Source: CAYFMP01 sp964344215
Lineage (GTDB): Bacteria; Pseudomonadota; Alphaproteobacteria; Rhodospirillales; Casp-alpha2
Assembly: GCA_964344215.1 (NCBI GenBank)
Contig: CAYFMP010000104.1
Location: forward strand, 1 to 10,919
Direction: 5' to 3'
Length of the DNA: 10,919 bases
In this document: positions 1-7,267 of the stretch, one piece after another
How the letters are laid out: each line of letters opens with the position of its first letter
How positions within the stretch are numbered: the stretch's first letter is position 1
Notes under the pieces: generated by a model
What the model was told of the DNA's origin: nothing
Databases searched by the model: none
Seen by the model: the letters and a program-made list of their open reading frames with translations, nothing else
Position numbers and translations under genes: made by a program

Positions 1-884
1 GCCAGCAGATGGGCATCACCCTGATGGGCGGCATCTTCGCCTGGCTGTTCATCATTCAGGCGGTCCTCATCGGCACCCTGTTCCTGTCGGCCAACTATTA
101 CCTCTGGTGTGGCATGGGACGCAGCGAAGGCGCCAAGCGCTACACCAAGTACATCAAGTACATCGCCATCGTTCTGATTGGCGCCTTCCTGGTCTGGTTC
201 ACGCCGCATACCCTGGTCCTGACCAACGAGGAGTTGAAGGCCTTGGGCGGCCCCCACCACAAGTACCTGGGCCCCCTTGGCATCATGCCGGCCAAGAACA
301 CGGCGGTAAATCTGATGATCCTGTTCACGGCGCTCAGCTTCATGTTCTACCGGCGCGCCAACAAGGTGGCGACGGTGCCATGGGTGAAGGCCGGCAACGC
401 CGCCCAGGTGGCGCTGTTCACGGCCGGCATTCTCAATATATTCTTCCTCGGGGTTTACCACGGCTACTTCACCAACACCGTCTACAAGGTCGCCGCCTCG
501 ATCCCGCAGGTGCTGACCACGCTGGTCGTCATCGTCGCCAGCGTCGTGCTCGATTCGATGATGTACCGACGCGCCGAGGAAGTCGGGCCGCTGCGCTGGG
601 GTCGCGTGCCGGGGCGCTCGCAGTACGCGCTCTTTCTGCTCGCCGTCGCCTTCACCTGGTTGATGGGGCTGATGGGATACATCCGTTCCGGCATCCGCCA
701 GCACTGGCACGTGGTCGACATCATGCGCGACAATTCCGTCGACGCCTTCACGCCGACGCTGGGTTACGCGGCCAACGTGGTATCGGTAGCGGCCGTCATC
801 TTCATGGCCATGGTCATCTTCGTCTTCTGGCTGAGTCAGGTCAGCGGCGTCAGGACGCTGCCGTCCGGCTACTGGAAGGAGTGA
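1..884 (+). CDS. Cytochrome bd-like oxidase subunit I (CydA-family), 5'-truncated
   Basis: This is an integral membrane protein, probably the C-terminal part of a bd-like quinol or cytochrome c oxidase subunit. The frame is open to the window edge, and the first ATG at 9 has no ribosome site, so the true start probably lies upstream. Counting from that ATG, seven hydrophobic segments are visible near residues 10-33, 50-71, 98-115, 131-154, 166-186, 205-226 and 251-276. The segment around residues 223-250 (GYIRSGIRQHWHV then MRDNSVDAFTP) matches the CydA pattern GRQPW followed by LRTxDAxSP, with His in place of Pro. His67 (WFTPH), His83/84, His151 and His232/234 are candidate heme or metal ligands. 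It lies 6 bases before a cytochrome c gene and starts the visible operon. Bd-like proteins of Nitrospira-type organisms with c-cytochrome partners are the closest relatives I recall. The family call is fairly firm; electron donor and oxidase activity are inferred. Confidence 0.75.
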   Translation, partial: QQMGITLMGGIFAWLFIIQAVLIGTLFLSANYYLWCGMGRSEGAKRYTKYIKYIAIVLIGAFLVWFTPHTLVLTNEELKALGGPHHKYLGPLGIMPAKNTAVNLMILFTALSFMFYRRANKVATVPWVKAGNAAQVALFTAGILNIFFLGVYHGYFTNTVYKVAASIPQVLTTLVVIVASVVLDSMMYRRAEEVGPLRWGRVPGRSQYALFLLAVAFTWLMGLMGYIRSGIRQHWHVVDIMRDNSVDAFTPTLGYAANVVSVAAVIFMAMVIFVFWLSQVSGVRTLPSGYWKE

Positions 885-890
885 CGAGCC

Positions 891-1700
891 ATGCGTCAGT
901 TCCTCATGGTCGTCGCCTTCACGCTACTGACCGTCGGCTTCTTTTCCGGCTATTCCAACTTCGGGATACCGCAGATCGAGCCGGCGCCGCCGCCGGTCGA
1001 GGAAAAACTCGATCTCGGCGCCATGACCATGGACCAGTTCGTGGCGCTTGGCGAAAGAATCTACTCCGGCAAGGGGACCTGTACGCTCTGCCACAACGAA
1101 CTGGGCCGGGCGCCGATGCTGAATTCGGCCGCTCAGGTAGTGCCCGAACGGCTTGCCGATCCGCGCTACAAGGGCGAGGCGACGGGCGTCGAGGACTACC
1201 TCGTCGAATCCCTGATCGAGCCGTCCGCCTTCGTCGTCGCCGGGTTCGGCAAGAAAGGCACCAACGACACCGAGAGCCCGATGCCGAACGTGACGGCCGG
1301 TAGCATCGGGCTGAACGATGCCGAGATCAAAGCCGTCGTCGCCTACCTGCAGGACCTGAGCGGGGTCGACGTGACGGTCGAAATCCCTACCGATGCGCCG
1401 ACCGAGGCCGCCGAAGATGAGGGCGAGGGGCGCGAGCCGCTGGGCAGCGCCGAGGAGGTGCTGGTCGAGTTCGCCTGCGGGGCCTGTCACAAGGTGGCCG
1501 ACGAGGAGGGCGACGTCGGTCCCGACCTGACGAGCATCGGCGCCAAGCGCGATGCGGTCCACATCCGGCGCTCCATTCTCGACCCCAACGCCGAAGTGGT
1601 CGACGGCTTCGAGCCGGACCAGATGCCGGTCGACTACGGCGAGCAGATGTTCGCAGTCGAGCTGGAAATGCTGATCGACTACCTGGCCGGGCTGAAATGA
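891..1700 (+). CDS. Membrane-anchored diheme cytochrome c
   Basis: This 269-aa electron-transfer protein carries two c-type heme sites, CTLCH at residues 64-68 and CGACH at 196-200. Likely axial methionines are Met131 (SPMPN) for the first heme and Met245 (DQMPVDYG) for the second. A hydrophobic N-terminus (about residues 4-21) serves as signal-anchor and places the hemes on the periplasmic side. An acidic, Pro/Ala/Glu-rich linker (about 162-185) separates the two heme domains. GGAAGGAG at 874-881, nine bases before the ATG, supports this start and overlaps the end of the upstream gene, so the two are cotranscribed. The position directly after the bd-like subunit suggests it feeds electrons into, or is a subunit of, that complex. 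No precise family name is recognised. Confidence 0.88.
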   Translation: MRQFLMVVAFTLLTVGFFSGYSNFGIPQIEPAPPPVEEKLDLGAMTMDQFVALGERIYSGKGTCTLCHNELGRAPMLNSAAQVVPERLADPRYKGEATGVEDYLVESLIEPSAFVVAGFGKKGTNDTESPMPNVTAGSIGLNDAEIKAVVAYLQDLSGVDVTVEIPTDAPTEAAEDEGEGREPLGSAEEVLVEFACGACHKVADEEGDVGPDLTSIGAKRDAVHIRRSILDPNAEVVDGFEPDQMPVDYGEQMFAVELEMLIDYLAGLK

Positions 1701-1713
1701 GGACCGGGCGGCG

Positions 1714-2481
1714 ATGAGGATACCAAGACTGCTGCAGGCCGTCCTTGTCCTGGTCGGGGTCTATGCCGCGTTCATTCTCGTTTTCGACGTCGCCCTCGAT
1801 GCGGTGATCCCCCGTAGCGTGCTCACCATGTATATGTTCTTCGTCGCCGCCGGCGTCTTCATGGTGTTCACCTTCGACGAAGACGACACCCGGGAACTGG
1901 TGGCGCCGATCAAGGCGCTGGTCGATGATCCGAGCAAGCGGCTGTTGCGCAACGCCGTTTTCGTGGTCGTTCCGTTGCTGGCCGGCGGCGGTACGTACTT
2001 GCATATGCAGCCGAGTTTCGATGCGCCCGTGGAATTGCGGTCCATCCACCCGGCGCCGCCGACCACGGCCAAGATATTCGGCGAGCGGGTCAATCTGCTC
2101 AAACTGGAGAACCCGTACCGGAAGCTGGAAAAGGAAGACCCGGAGAAGTTCCGCGAACTGGTCGCCGCCGGCGCCAAGGTCTATATCCAGAACTGCCAGT
2201 ACTGTCACGGCGACAAGCTCGACGGCAAAGGGCCGTATGCGGCCGGACTCAACCCGACGCCGCTCAATTTCCAGGACATCGGAACCATCGCCCAGTTGCA
2301 GGAATCGTATCTGTTCTGGCGCATAGCGACGGGTGGTCCGGGGCTGCCGAAGGAGGCGGCGCCGTGGATTTCGTCGATGCCCGTTTGGCAGAACTTCCTG
2401 ACCGAGGAAGAGATCTGGCAGGTGATCCTGTTCCTCTACGACTATACGGGCCACCGGCCGCGGTCGTGGGAGCACGAGTGA
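1714..2481 (+). CDS. Membrane-bound monoheme cytochrome c
   Basis: This 255-aa protein has three hydrophobic segments in its N-terminal part (about residues 8-28, 36-53 and 79-97) and a C-terminal class I cytochrome c domain with heme motif CQYCH at 161-165. The probable distal ligand is Met222 in SSMPVW. The heme motif is followed by GDKLDGKGPYAAGLNPTP, a pattern shared with the first heme domain of the next gene (GEEGDGLGPAADRLNPPP), so the two domains are probably related. The stop overlaps the next start as TGATG (2479-2483), implying translational coupling. GAGGA at 1699-1703 lies ten bases before the ATG. The likely role is electron transfer at the outer face of the inner membrane within the same complex. 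The membrane topology is a prediction by eye. Confidence 0.87.
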   Translation: MRIPRLLQAVLVLVGVYAAFILVFDVALDAVIPRSVLTMYMFFVAAGVFMVFTFDEDDTRELVAPIKALVDDPSKRLLRNAVFVVVPLLAGGGTYLHMQPSFDAPVELRSIHPAPPTTAKIFGERVNLLKLENPYRKLEKEDPEKFRELVAAGAKVYIQNCQYCHGDKLDGKGPYAAGLNPTPLNFQDIGTIAQLQESYLFWRIATGGPGLPKEAAPWISSMPVWQNFLTEEEIWQVILFLYDYTGHRPRSWEHE

Positions 2482-4037
2482 TGTTGGGTGGACAGACAGC
2501 GAGAGGACTGGTCGCGGCGTTGTTCGCCGGATTGCTTGTCGGCTTGCTGGCCGGCGGCGGGCCGGCGATGGCCCAGCAGGTCAACCCGGAAAACGGCGAG
2601 GCCGTCTACGTGCAACGTTGCCTGATGTGCCACGGCGAGGAGGGCGACGGCCTGGGCCCGGCCGCCGACCGCCTCAACCCGCCGCCCAGGGATTTCACGC
2701 TCGGCCAGTTCAAGATCAAGTCGACCGGCTTCGACGACCCTATGGCCAACGACTCGGACATCGTCCGCATGATCCGCGACGGCATGCCGGGGACGGCGAT
2801 GCCGGGCTGGGGAGACGTGTTGTCCGAACAGGACATCCGCGACGTCATCCACCACATCAAAGTCTTCGCCGAGATCGAAGAGGAGAAGCCGACCGATCAG
2901 ATCGACTATGGCACCCAGGTCGCGTCTTCGGCCGAGAGCATCGAAATGGGCAAGAAGATCTTCCACGACGGCGAACGCTGTTCGGAATGCCATGGCGAGG
3001 ACGGCCGCGGCGACGCCATCAAGAAGCTGAAGGACGACAACGGCGATCGGACCTGGCCCCGAAACCTGACCAAGCCCTGGACCTTCCGCGCCAGCAACGA
3101 CCCGAAGGACATCTTTACTCGCGTCACCGTCGGCATTCCGACCACCCAGATGCCGTCGTTCGCCAATCCGAAGAGCAAGAAAAAGCTCAGCATCGAGGAC
3201 CGCTGGCACGTCGCCAACTACGTCGCTTCGCTGGCCGGGACCGAGAAAGCCGTCAAGCCGGAGAACACCGTCGTCAAGGCCGCCAAGGTAGAAGGCGACT
3301 TGCCGGAATCGCCCGACGATCCGGCTTGGGGACAGGCGGCGCCGACGACGTTCGCACTGGTCCCGCAGATCATCGGCAAGGAGAGGTTCTTCAAGCCGGC
3401 CAACGACACCATCACCGTGCGCGCGCTTTACAGCGACAAGGAGGTCGGCCTGCTGCTCGAGTGGGACGATCGCACCAAGAGCATTCCCGGCGATGCCGAG
3501 GCGGAAAAGATCGCCGATCCGGAGATAGGCGAGGACGCCGTCGCTGTCCAGTTTCCGACCGAGATTACGGCCGGCATGGAGAAGCCCTATTTCTTGTTGG
3601 GCAGCGAGGCGAAACCGGTCAACCTGTGGCGTTGGAGCAGTGGCACGACGGAAAAGTCCGAGACCGTGACGCTTCTTACCGCCCGCGGCATCGCCGGCCA
3701 ACAGCAGCGTGACGCCGCCGCCCTTTCGGCCCGGGGCGCCTACCGAAACGGCACCTGGCGGGTGGCCATGAAGCGGGCGTTGACGACCGCGGACCTGGAT
3801 ACGGACCTACAGTTCGAGGAAGGCCGTTTCATCCCGATCGCCTTTTTCAACTGGGACGGCTCCAACTCCGAAACCGGCACCAAGCACACGCTGACCACCT
3901 GGTATTGGTTGCTGCTGGTTCCTCAGACCGGTACGAGGCCGTTGATCGCGGCCATCGTCGTTGCCCTGCTGGTCGGCGGCGGACTGGTCTGGTGGGGCCG
4001 CAGCGCGGCGCGGCCGGAAGGAAGCGGCGAGACATGA
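2481..4037 (+). CDS. Diheme cytochrome c fused to an ethylbenzene-dehydrogenase-type heme b domain, with C-terminal membrane anchor
   Basis: This 518-aa protein is exported: residues 1-31 form a signal peptide ending in AMA. The first cytochrome c domain has CLMCH at 47-51 with Met107 (AMPGW) as likely ligand. The second has CSECH at 167-171 with Met224 (QMPSF). Residues about 260-475 resemble the EB_dh domain, the heme b binding gamma subunit found in ethylbenzene, dimethylsulfide, chlorate and selenate dehydrogenases or reductases. Recognisable parts are ALYSDKEVGLLLEWDD, the segment PVNLWRW and GTKHTLTTWYW. In that family a Met and a Lys ligate heme b; Met366 and Lys468 are candidates here. 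A C-terminal helix (about 486-505) would anchor the protein. The ATG chosen overlaps the previous stop (TGATG); the frame runs further upstream, but only this start gives a proper signal peptide. Domain calls are firm; the heme b ligands are a guess. Confidence 0.86.
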   Translation: MLGGQTARGLVAALFAGLLVGLLAGGGPAMAQQVNPENGEAVYVQRCLMCHGEEGDGLGPAADRLNPPPRDFTLGQFKIKSTGFDDPMANDSDIVRMIRDGMPGTAMPGWGDVLSEQDIRDVIHHIKVFAEIEEEKPTDQIDYGTQVASSAESIEMGKKIFHDGERCSECHGEDGRGDAIKKLKDDNGDRTWPRNLTKPWTFRASNDPKDIFTRVTVGIPTTQMPSFANPKSKKKLSIEDRWHVANYVASLAGTEKAVKPENTVVKAAKVEGDLPESPDDPAWGQAAPTTFALVPQIIGKERFFKPANDTITVRALYSDKEVGLLLEWDDRTKSIPGDAEAEKIADPEIGEDAVAVQFPTEITAGMEKPYFLLGSEAKPVNLWRWSSGTTEKSETVTLLTARGIAGQQQRDAAALSARGAYRNGTWRVAMKRALTTADLDTDLQFEEGRFIPIAFFNWDGSNSETGTKHTLTTWYWLLLVPQTGTRPLIAAIVVALLVGGGLVWWGRSAARPEGSGET

Positions 4038-4249
4038 CCGAGAACGCGGCAAGCCATGGCGGCGAGACCAGCCGGGGCTCGATCCTCAAGTTGTTCGGCG
4101 TCGTCCTCGTCATCCTCGGCGGCTTGGACAGCATGTTGATGTGGCGAGGCGGTTTCGAACTGAGCAGCCTCTACGTCCTGATGATCGCGTTTGGGCTGTT
4201 TCTGTACGGGCTCGGCGCCATCAGGCACCGAAATCGCCACTTGATCTAG
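4034..4249 (+). CDS. Small two-helix membrane protein
   Basis: This 71-aa protein has a polar N-terminus, two hydrophobic segments (about residues 19-37 and 43-63) and a basic C-terminus (RHRNRH). The start overlaps the preceding stop as ATGA (4034-4037), with AAGGA at 4018-4022 upstream, so it is the last cistron of the cytochrome operon. Small accessory subunits of this kind are common in bd oxidases (for example CydX/CydZ-type) and in other oxidases. I see no sequence match to those families, so a role in assembly or stability of the complex is inferred from position only. Its stop codon lies inside the FNR-type box that serves the next gene. Confidence 0.7.
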   Translation: MTENAASHGGETSRGSILKLFGVVLVILGGLDSMLMWRGGFELSSLYVLMIAFGLFLYGLGAIRHRNRHLI

Positions 4250-4254
4250 ATCAA
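4241..4254. promoter_or_regulatory. Perfect FNR/Anr-type operator (TTGAT-N4-ATCAA)
   Basis: The site reads TTGATCTAGATCAA, a perfect 14-base palindrome identical to the FNR/Anr/FixK-family consensus. Its centre (4247.5) is 54 bases before the start of the USP-PCP_red gene. A class II activator with its box at -41.5 would start transcription near 4289, leaving a short leader with the ribosome site GGGAGAG (4291-4297). A weak -10 candidate TAGACC lies at 4277-4282. The box overlaps the stop codon of the preceding gene (4247-4249). It therefore probably creates an internal promoter activated under low oxygen for the second block. The match is seen directly; the start site and activation are inferred. 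Confidence 0.8.
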
Positions 4255-4301
4255 GGCAGAGCTGCCGGCCGCCGGGTAGACCTGACCAACGGGAGAGACG
4301 C

Positions 4302-5942
4302 ATGGGAACTCAGACAGCAGAAAAATCGTTGGAAACAGTTGAGTTTTCGGCTCCGACGCCGCTCGGCCGCATCCTTGTCGCCTTGGATGCTTCCGATTAC
4401 GCCAACCGGGCGCTCGAGGAATCGGCGCGCCTGGCGAAGTCGGCCGATGGCGTCGTCACCGGTATCCACGCCTACGCCGCCGAGCTCCATGACCGCCGTT
4501 TCAAGATGATGGAAGGCGGCCTGCCGGAGCGTTACCGGGACGAGCAGGAAATGACCTACCAGCGCGAGGTCCACGACGACCTGATCGGGCGCGGTCTCGG
4601 CATCATCACCGACAGCTACCACGACGCCGGCCAAGAGGTCTGCGAACGCGCGGGCATCGAATTCCGGCGCCTCAGCCCGGAAGGCAAGAACTACGCGGAG
4701 ATCGCCCGCGCCGCCCGATCCGGCGAGTTCGACGTCCTCGCCTTGGGCGCACTCGGGCTTGGCGCCATGCCGGGCAGCGTCATCGGAACGGTCTGCGAGC
4801 GGGTCGTGCGCCGCGCGCCGATCGATACCTTCGTCGTCCGCGACCCCGAGCGCTCCATCGGCGACGGCCCTATCGTGGTCGGCGTCGACGGCTCCGAGAT
4901 GTCCTACGGCGCCCTGATGACGGCGCTCGACATCGCCGCCCGGACCGGCGCCGAGGTTCATGCGGTGGCCGCCTACGACCCCTATTACCACTACGTGGCC
5001 TTCCACAAGATCGCCGGCGTGTTGTCGGAGGAGGCCGGCAAGGTGTTCCGATTCAAGGAACAGGAGAAGCTGCACGAGGAACTGATCGACGACGGCATCG
5101 CCAAGATCTATCAGTCGCATCTCGACGTCGCCGAAACCGTAGCCGACGACCTGTCGGTCGGACTGACAACGAAACTGCTCGACGGCAAGCCGTTCATGGC
5201 CATTGCGAGTTACCTGGACGAGGTCGGCGCCAGTCTCCTGGTCCTCGGCAAGACCGGCATCCACGCCGATGAGGAGATGGACATCGGCGGCAACGCCGAA
5301 AACCTGCTGCGCTCGGCCAAGTGCAACGTCTGGCTGACACTCTCCACCTACATGCCGCCCTTGGACGTCGTCGCCGAGGAGACGGTAGCCTGGAGCGTCG
5401 ACGCCGAGCGCAAGATATCGAGGGCGCCGTCGTTCGTCCGCGACATGGCCAGGCGCATGGTCATCCGCACCGCCCACAAGCAGGGCCATACCTTCATCAC
5501 GTCCGACATCGTCGACGAGGTCATGAAAAAGGCGATGCCCGGGTTCGGCGCCGACGGCGGCGGCGACGAGGAGGAGCTCGAGTGGAGCGCGGCGGCCGAG
5601 GAACTGATGGAGACGGTGGCAGATGCCGCCCTCGCCGACAGCATCCGCCTGCGCGCCATCAAGAAGGCCCGGCGCAACGGTTCGGCCCGCGTCACCGTCC
5701 GCCATGTCCGGCCGTTTCTGGATACGGGCGAGATCGAGGGACCGGCCTGGGAAGCGGCCGCCTTGGCCCGGCTGGCCCGCGTCCCGGAAATGGTGCGCGA
5801 GCCGGTGAAGGGCGAGATTGAGGATCTGGCCCGCGAACGCAAACTCGCGGAAGTGACCCTCGAACTCGCCGAGGAAGCCATCGCCGAGGCCCGCAAGGCG
5901 ATGTGCCCGGTGCCGCACGACGAAGGTGCCGAAAGCGGGTGA
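4302..5942 (+). CDS. Tandem universal stress protein with three PCP_red-like domains
   Basis: This 546-aa soluble protein begins with two USP domains. In the first (about 20-180) the ATP-binding pattern G-x2-G-x9-G-(S/T) is intact: Gly149, Gly152, Gly162, Thr163. In the second (about 188-350) it is Gly316, Gly319, Gly329 followed by Gly330 instead of Ser/Thr, so nucleotide binding there is less certain. The C-terminal third holds three consecutive segments resembling PCP_red, the small C-terminal domain of BchB/ChlB: about 364-410 (WSVDAERKISRAPSFVRDMA), 428-476 and 483-532 (WEAAALARLARVPEMVRE). Each opens with Trp and an Ala/Glu-rich helix. The second lacks the usual IPxFVR core and is the most diverged. 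GGGAGAG at 4291-4297 supports the start. An FNR-type box precedes it, and the gene overlaps the radical SAM gene. Function is unknown; a stress- or redox-linked helper in tetrapyrrole handling is inferred. Confidence 0.85.
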   Translation: MGTQTAEKSLETVEFSAPTPLGRILVALDASDYANRALEESARLAKSADGVVTGIHAYAAELHDRRFKMMEGGLPERYRDEQEMTYQREVHDDLIGRGLGIITDSYHDAGQEVCERAGIEFRRLSPEGKNYAEIARAARSGEFDVLALGALGLGAMPGSVIGTVCERVVRRAPIDTFVVRDPERSIGDGPIVVGVDGSEMSYGALMTALDIAARTGAEVHAVAAYDPYYHYVAFHKIAGVLSEEAGKVFRFKEQEKLHEELIDDGIAKIYQSHLDVAETVADDLSVGLTTKLLDGKPFMAIASYLDEVGASLLVLGKTGIHADEEMDIGGNAENLLRSAKCNVWLTLSTYMPPLDVVAEETVAWSVDAERKISRAPSFVRDMARRMVIRTAHKQGHTFITSDIVDEVMKKAMPGFGADGGGDEEELEWSAAAEELMETVADAALADSIRLRAIKKARRNGSARVTVRHVRPFLDTGEIEGPAWEAAALARLARVPEMVREPVKGEIEDLARERKLAEVTLELAEEAIAEARKAMCPVPHDEGAESG

Positions 5943-7267
5943 TGGTGATGGCGCCTGAAGCCAGCACCGATACGACTCCACCACCGCCGTTCCTGGTCGC
6001 CCTCAACCTGACGCGGCGCTGCAACCTGCGCTGCGCGCACTGTTACCTCGACGCCGGCACCCGCGACGAGGGGACGGCCGACGAGCTTTCGACCGACGAG
6101 GTCAAGGACATCATCGACGGCATCGCCGCCTTGAGCGACGAGACCATGGTCGTCTTCACCGGCGGCGAACCGGTCCTTAGGCGCGACCTCTGCGATTTGG
6201 TGGCGCACGCCTCCGGGCTCGGATTGATGCCGGTGATCGGCACCAACGGCACGCTGCTCGACGACGAGCGCCTGGCGGCGCTGAAAGACGCCGGGCTGCA
6301 GGGCGCCGGCATCAGCATCGATTCCCTGGATCCCGAGCACCACGACCGCTTCCGCGGCGCGCCGGGGTCCTGGCAGAAGGCGATGAACGCCATCGACGCC
6401 TGCCGCCGCAACAAGGTGCGGTTCCAGATCCACTTCTCGGTGACCGAAGACAACTCGGGCGAGCTCGACGCCATGATCGGCTTTGCCAAATCGGCCAAGG
6501 CCTTCGTCCTCAACGTATTTTTCCTGGTATGCACGGGGCGCGGCGAGAAGTTCACCGGTATCTCGCCCGAAACCTACGAGAAGGTGCTGCGGCGGGTCAC
6601 CGAGGCCGCCCACGACGAGCAGGGCCTGATCGTCCGCGCCAAGTGCGCGCCGCATTTCAAGCGCATGGCCCTCGAACTCGATCCGGCCTGGCCGGTGACC
6701 GCCGCGCACGGCTACGAGGCCGGCGGCTGTCTTGCCGGAACCCGTTATTTCCGGGTGACGCCGGAGGGCGAGGCGACGGCGTGTCCGTATATGGAAGAAG
6801 TGGTCGGCGATCTCCGCCGTACCGATGTCGCCACCTTGTGGCGCGACGCGGCGGGGTTCAAGGCGCTCCGCCAACCGAAGCTGGAGGGGCGCTGCGGGGC
6901 TTGCGAGTACGCCAAACTGTGCGGCGGCTGCCGGGCGCGACCGTTGGCCCGCGACGGCAACCTGATGGGCGAGGACTTCCTCTGCGACTATCAACCGCAA
7001 GGGGGCGCCGTCCTCGAGCCGATGCCGGACCCCGGAACGGGTTTGGAATGGACGGAGGAGGCGGAGATGTGGCTGCAGCGCATTCCGTCGTTCGTCCGTC
7101 GCTTCGTCCGCAAACGGGCCGAGGATCGGGTGCGCGCCGAAGGCGGCTCCACCGTCACCGCCGAGGTGATTGGCGCCCTGGCGCGTGAACGGTTCAAGGG
7201 CCGCGGCAGCGGCAAGCGCCGCAAGGACGGCGCCGAAGGCGAGGCCGGGTACGGAGCGGACCGATGA
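5942..7267 (+). CDS. NirJ/AhbC/AhbD-like radical SAM-SPASM enzyme with C-terminal PCP_red-like domain
   Basis: This 441-aa enzyme has the radical SAM cluster motif CNLRCAHC (Cys27, Cys31, Cys34) after LNLTRR, and the SAM-binding GGEP at 74-77. Auxiliary cluster cysteines of the SPASM type follow: Cys263, Cys281, Cys318, Cys321, Cys327, Cys330 and Cys348, in CGACEYAKLCGGCRARP and EDFLCDY. That arrangement is characteristic of the heme d1 / alternative heme enzymes NirJ, AhbC and AhbD, which act on siroheme-derived or coproheme substrates. Residues about 369-415 (EWTEEAEMWLQRIPSFVRRF) form a PCP_red-like domain, the same type present three times in the preceding protein. The chosen ATG overlaps the upstream stop as TGATG; in-frame ATGs exist at 5903 (inside the upstream gene, less likely) and 5948. 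It probably modifies a heme or porphyrin side chain in the cytoplasm; the exact substrate cannot be read from the sequence. Confidence 0.85.
   Translation: MVMAPEASTDTTPPPPFLVALNLTRRCNLRCAHCYLDAGTRDEGTADELSTDEVKDIIDGIAALSDETMVVFTGGEPVLRRDLCDLVAHASGLGLMPVIGTNGTLLDDERLAALKDAGLQGAGISIDSLDPEHHDRFRGAPGSWQKAMNAIDACRRNKVRFQIHFSVTEDNSGELDAMIGFAKSAKAFVLNVFFLVCTGRGEKFTGISPETYEKVLRRVTEAAHDEQGLIVRAKCAPHFKRMALELDPAWPVTAAHGYEAGGCLAGTRYFRVTPEGEATACPYMEEVVGDLRRTDVATLWRDAAGFKALRQPKLEGRCGACEYAKLCGGCRARPLARDGNLMGEDFLCDYQPQGGAVLEPMPDPGTGLEWTEEAEMWLQRIPSFVRRFVRKRAEDRVRAEGGSTVTAEVIGALARERFKGRGSGKRRKDGAEGEAGYGADR

Noticed and set aside
107..1303. Plus-strand frame of 398 aa in a second register
   Set aside because: It is Arg/His/Gly-rich nonsense overlapping the bd-like protein and the first cytochrome c, both of which have clear family features.
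1387..2475. Long minus-strand open frame (362 aa)
   Set aside because: It is a shadow of the diheme and monoheme cytochrome c genes: Arg/Pro-rich low-complexity translation, no domain, no ribosome site, while the plus strand has heme motifs and coupled starts.
4251..5984. Minus-strand frame of 577 aa opposite the USP-PCP_red gene
   Set aside because: High GC leaves the antisense frame open by codon bias. Its translation is rich in Gly, Asp, His and Arg without any motif, and the plus strand clearly encodes the USP domains.
5348..7000. Minus-strand frame of 550 aa opposite the USP and radical SAM genes
   Set aside because: It spans two real plus-strand genes, shows no domain, and its composition is that of reverse-complement codon bias.
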